The notes under the pieces: generated by a model
Seen by the model: the letters and a program-made list of their open reading frames with translations, nothing else
What the model was told of the DNA's origin: nothing
The model's database searches: none
In this document: piece after piece, positions 1-3,500 of the stretch
How the letters are laid out: every line of letters starts with the position of its first letter
Position numbering within the stretch: the stretch's first letter is position 1
Program-made: the position numbers and the translations under genes
Assembly: GCF_938015485.1 (NCBI RefSeq)
Contig: NZ_CALLVU010000118.1
Coordinates: 1-6,309, forward strand
Direction: 5' to 3'
Length of the DNA stretch: 6,309 nucleotides
DNA from: an uncultured Lachnoanaerobaculum sp.
GTDB taxonomy: Bacteria > Bacillota > Clostridia > Lachnospirales > Lachnospiraceae

Positions 1-476
1 ATGAGCTTAACGACGGTTCTATGGTTACAGGTGAGGTAACAGTTTCTCTTAGAGATACAAACGCTGTTTTCGGTTTCAGAGACAACGGTAGGGCTATCGG
101 AGCGAAGTGTACACTTGCAAAGAGCAATGACAAGTTCTATTACAACGGTCTGAGACTGGACGCTGACAGAGACCTTAAGTACGGAATTCTTCGTGATATA
201 AGAACAGGTCACGGTGAATATGTTGTCGTAGACGCAAACGGCAAGCAGGTAAAGGGTACAAAGATCCTCAAAGACGGAGAGGGCAACTGGATAATAGTTG
301 ACAACTCAAAGTTCGTTGCAAGAGTAGCCGACGGCGACAGACCGAGAAAGAAAAACGGCAGGTTCTATCACTATGACTCTACTGCTGAAAGAAATGACAG
401 ATGGGGTGCAGAGATCACATTCGCAACAGACAGTGCAAACAATCTGGACAGTGATTTCGTACTCTTTGACAGATAA
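1..476 (+). CDS. C-terminal part of a probable surface protein with cell-wall-binding-like repeats (5' partial)
   Basis: The reading frame is already open at the window edge (first full codon at 3) and ends at TAA 474-476, giving 157 visible residues. An internal ATG at 21 exists, but the frame continues upstream without a stop and no ribosome binding site precedes that ATG, so it is not the likely start. The visible part is rich in Gly, Asp, Asn, Lys and aromatics and shows two related stretches: one begins VFGFRDNGRAIG (from 66), the other YVVVDANGKQVKG (from 219). Both have an aromatic/hydrophobic strand, a D-x-N-G turn, a K/G segment and a second aromatic strand, which resembles degenerate Gram-positive cell-wall or glucan-binding repeats. 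A single cysteine is present (GAKCTL). The protein ends with FVLFDR, with no LPXTG motif or membrane tail, so it is not sortase-anchored at this end. Wall binding is inferred from likeness only; the N-terminal part and true function are outside the window. Confidence 0.8.
   Translation, partial: ELNDGSMVTGEVTVSLRDTNAVFGFRDNGRAIGAKCTLAKSNDKFYYNGLRLDADRDLKYGILRDIRTGHGEYVVVDANGKQVKGTKILKDGEGNWIIVDNSKFVARVADGDRPRKKNGRFYHYDSTAERNDRWGAEITFATDSANNLDSDFVLFDR
66..323 (+). repeat. Two degenerate cell-wall-binding-like protein repeats
   Basis: The segments starting at 66 (VFGFRDNGRAIGAKC) and 219 (YVVVDANGKQVKGTK) align by eye. Shared positions are the hydrophobic strand, D-[AN]-[N]-G, a G-x-K segment, and a following strand ending in an aromatic or Ile (KFYYNG versus NWIIVD). 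A possible third half-repeat follows at RFYHYDS. Similarity exists only at protein level; no DNA-level tandem repeat is visible. Assignment to a named family is uncertain. Confidence 0.4.
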
Positions 477-481
477 GGTTA

Positions 482-488
482 GAGGAGA
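482..488 (+). promoter_or_regulatory. Ribosome binding site of the large adhesin-like gene
   Basis: GAGGAGA lies in the 15-base gap between the two genes. Its AGGAG core (483-487) ends four bases before the ATG at 492, which is a strong if slightly close Shine-Dalgarno match. Together with the lysine-rich signal peptide that follows, it fixes the start of the downstream gene. The gap holds no inverted repeat or promoter-like pair, which favours co-transcription with the upstream gene. Confidence 0.8.
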
Positions 489-491
489 GAT

Positions 492-599
492 ATGAAGAAA
501 AACAATTTAATAAGGAAGGTAAAGCAGGGGGCTGCGGGGCTGTTGACAGCGGCAATGGTTCTGACAGGTGTGCCGCTGGGAAGCATGAGTGCATGGGCA
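492..599 (+). other. Sec-type signal peptide (residues 1-36)
   Basis: The N-region is strongly basic (MKKNNLIRKVK). It is followed by a hydrophobic core, AAGLLTAAMVLTGVPLG, and a small-residue exit with the A-x-A motif A34-W35-A36. Cleavage is predicted before S37. There is no lipobox cysteine (the protein has no cysteine) and no KxYKxGKxW or YSIRK motif, so this is an ordinary signal peptidase I substrate. Its codons are richer in G and C (GGG, GCG, CTG) than those that follow. Confidence 0.9.
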
Positions 600-3500
600 A
601 GTGTACTGCAACCCAATTACGATCTGCAAGTTGCAAGTGATTCGGTTGGAGTGGATGGCGGAACTACATACGGTTCATCCGATACTACGTCATATGCATT
701 TGGTGATTCGTCAGCTAAGTATGGTTCAGATTCAAGCGTCAGTAATTTTGAAAAGAATACTCCTGGTAGAGCGTCTAAATCATCATTTAACTTGGCAGCA
801 GTTATAAAGAAAGTTGCCTCTACAGATAATAAAAAAGGGTATGATGAGACTCTTAAGACTGGTTATGGTAGTTCTTGGTGGCAAAGCTATTATGCGTTTG
901 GAAGTCCAAAGTATATTGCGAATAGTGATGGATCTGGCGATGCCAATTTTAGATTATATAACACTCATAGTAAAATAGATAAAACGGGTACATACGATGC
1001 ACATACCGGGAAACCTAATAGCACTAATAGCGAGTTTGATAATAATAATATAAAACCGCTGTGGGAAACAAGTACTGAAAAAAATGGTAGTGTTAAGGAA
1101 TTGACTGATTCGAACGGCAATAAGATTGAGTTGCGTCAGGAAGTAAAGCCGTCGGATGATAATCAGTATATACTTGTACAGTATACAGCGCTCAACCTTT
1201 CAAATAACACAGTAGATTTTATGGTTGCAAATGAAGCAGATACAAAATTGGGTAATTTGGATTCTGTGCCTATATTTATAACCAGTCATGGAGATAGAAA
1301 TGCAGAGTTTGAGGGTATGCATTTTGATTCAAATGGTTACACAAATTTAGATAATGGTGACCTACTTAATCATGGAAAGAACTATCAATCTTTTGCAATT
1401 TTTGATGTATATTCAACATTGAAAAAAAATGGTAAAACTATTGCAGGTATGCAAAAAAGAAATGATAGTGATCCAAGTGAGACAAGAGTAAGAGCAGGTA
1501 TGTGGAAGTTTGAACCGGCAGGTGGATCGCATAGAGACTGGATGTTTTCACAAAGTAAACCCGGATATATAAACCCCGGAGATTCAGCAGCTGCATTCTC
1601 AGCATACTTTAACCTAGAACCTCAAGAACAAAAGATTGCAACATTTGCTATAGCTATAAAGCCGATGGTAATGTATGTAAATCCTACAAGTACGCTTGTA
1701 AACGGAAATGCAGCTGATGCAACAGATCCAAACTACACAGCAGGATTTATGGGCTCTCCTATAAAATCCGTTGAAGAAGCTGTAAAAAGGATTAAGAATT
1801 TACTGGGTACAGGTTCAGATATTGCTAAGGCATATATTTATCTGCAAAGTGATGTAGTTATAGATCATGCGATAGAGATACCTGCAGGATTGGATATTAC
1901 AATACAGTCAGCAGACTTTTCGCCATCAGCGGGTGGTAGTACAGTAGAGTGGACATTAAATAAACCAAAAGTAAATAATAAGAGATTTACCATAGAGCGT
2001 GCACCGAACTATAAAGATGGACCGCTATTTAGAGTAAGTACGGCAAACACTACAAATCCTTCAAGTGCTACTTCAAGGCTTACATTCCTGAATGTAAATG
2101 TAAGTGGTAAAAATATTGCGGATACTGAGGCTCCTTTGATAGAAGCTAATATCGGAAAAGTAACTGTTAAGCAGGATGTTAATATATTAGATAACAAAGT
2201 AAAAGAAGGCGCGTCAGCAATATCTCTTAAGGGAAGTGCGACACTTGACCTTAATGCAAAAGGTGGAGATGTAAAAATAACCGGAAATAGCAGTGTAAAA
2301 AACGGATCTGCCGTTGTGATTGATTCATCAAATACCAATCAATATCCTATAACGCTTAACGGTAATATTGAAGTTACAGGAAATACGGTAGGAACAGGAA
2401 CTGATAGTAAGCCGGCAAATATTGATATCGGCACCAAGATGCTTTATGTGGAAAAAGGTAATAAATTTACCGGAAAAGTGGGAATAAATACCACAAATAC
2501 ACCGAAAGCGGATAATCAGGGTACGCCTATTATAGATTTTGAAGGTAACATACCTACTGTTGTAGCACCATATACAACAAGTAATTTTTCAAGTGATACG
2601 GACGGTCAGAATATTGAAGATGCTGATACATCCAATAAAGAGACTAACGCAAATGCTTCAGCTGCTACAGATCAAATAACCAATCGTATTTACTTGACTG
2701 CACCTTTTAAGACGATTACTATATCATACGTCGATAAAGACGGCAGTAATATCGGTGTAAACTTAGCGGGAGCAACTACAGATCCGAATAAGTTTGCGGT
2801 GGGAACCACAAATCCTGTCATAACAAATATGGCGGTAGGAAGTAAGATAGGTACACACTACACGTATACTATCCCTGTGCCGGCAGGTAGTCCTCCGGGT
2901 ACGGCTCCGACAGTTAAAGAAGGATGGTATATAAAGGCGCCTGAGTTGGCAGGATATATGATAGATAAGGTCACATTTAATCCTGATTATTCAGAAAGTG
3001 GAAAGACAAGGAATATCGTCACTGCTACAGGCACTACTGTAATAAACGGAACAATCAATAAGAAAACTACAACAACTGAATCAAGTGACCATGATAAAGT
3101 AAAACTTGGTTATATAAGTGGAACTGTATACAGAGAAGATGTAGATATACAAGTAGAGTATGTAAAGGCCGGAAAGACATATAAGTTTGACACCGATGGT
3201 GGAAATAATATAGTCGATAAATATGAGTCACTGGACAGTTCAAATCCTGCATCACAGCTTGGTATGTTACCTACTCCTGTAAAGAACGGATGGCATTTTG
3301 ACGGTTGGGTAAGGTACAATGATGCGAATAATAACGGTAAGTATGATAACGGAGAACAAAACAGTGGAACTATAACGACCACAGGTAGTCCAAGTGTAAG
3401 CATTACTTTAGGTGATTTTACATCTTATCTACAAAGAACAGGAAAACCTGAAACTGTTATGTTATATGCTAAGTGGAGTCCGGGCAGTACATTGTATGAT

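Noticed and set aside
21..476. Complete small gene starting at ATG 21
   Set aside because: The frame is open to the window edge upstream of this ATG and no ribosome binding site precedes it, so it is an internal methionine of a longer protein.
474..494. The two genes as one gene broken by nonsense mutations
   Set aside because: The second frame opens with a good ribosome binding site and a complete signal peptide, which would not occur in the middle of one secreted protein.
589..807. Plus-strand 72-codon open frame overlapping the start of the large gene
   Set aside because: It is an out-of-frame shadow of the linker region, with no ribosome binding site and no sensible protein composition.
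831..839. Possible programmed frameshift site (six A followed by GGG)
   Set aside because: The codons read AAA AAA GGG, which is not the X-XXY-YYZ slippery framing, and the downstream zero frame is the one with recognisable domains.
2009..2338. Minus-strand 109-codon open frame opposite the beta-helix, and the other minus-strand frames between 415 and 6240
   Set aside because: All lie opposite a continuous plus-strand gene with clear domains. Their products are odd in composition (Tyr/Cys/His/Leu-rich) and show no family motif, and no start signals are seen.
1671..2708. Beta-helix as an active pectate lyase or other polysaccharide lyase
   Set aside because: No recognisable catalytic or calcium-binding cluster of those enzymes is seen; only the fold-type pattern is supported.
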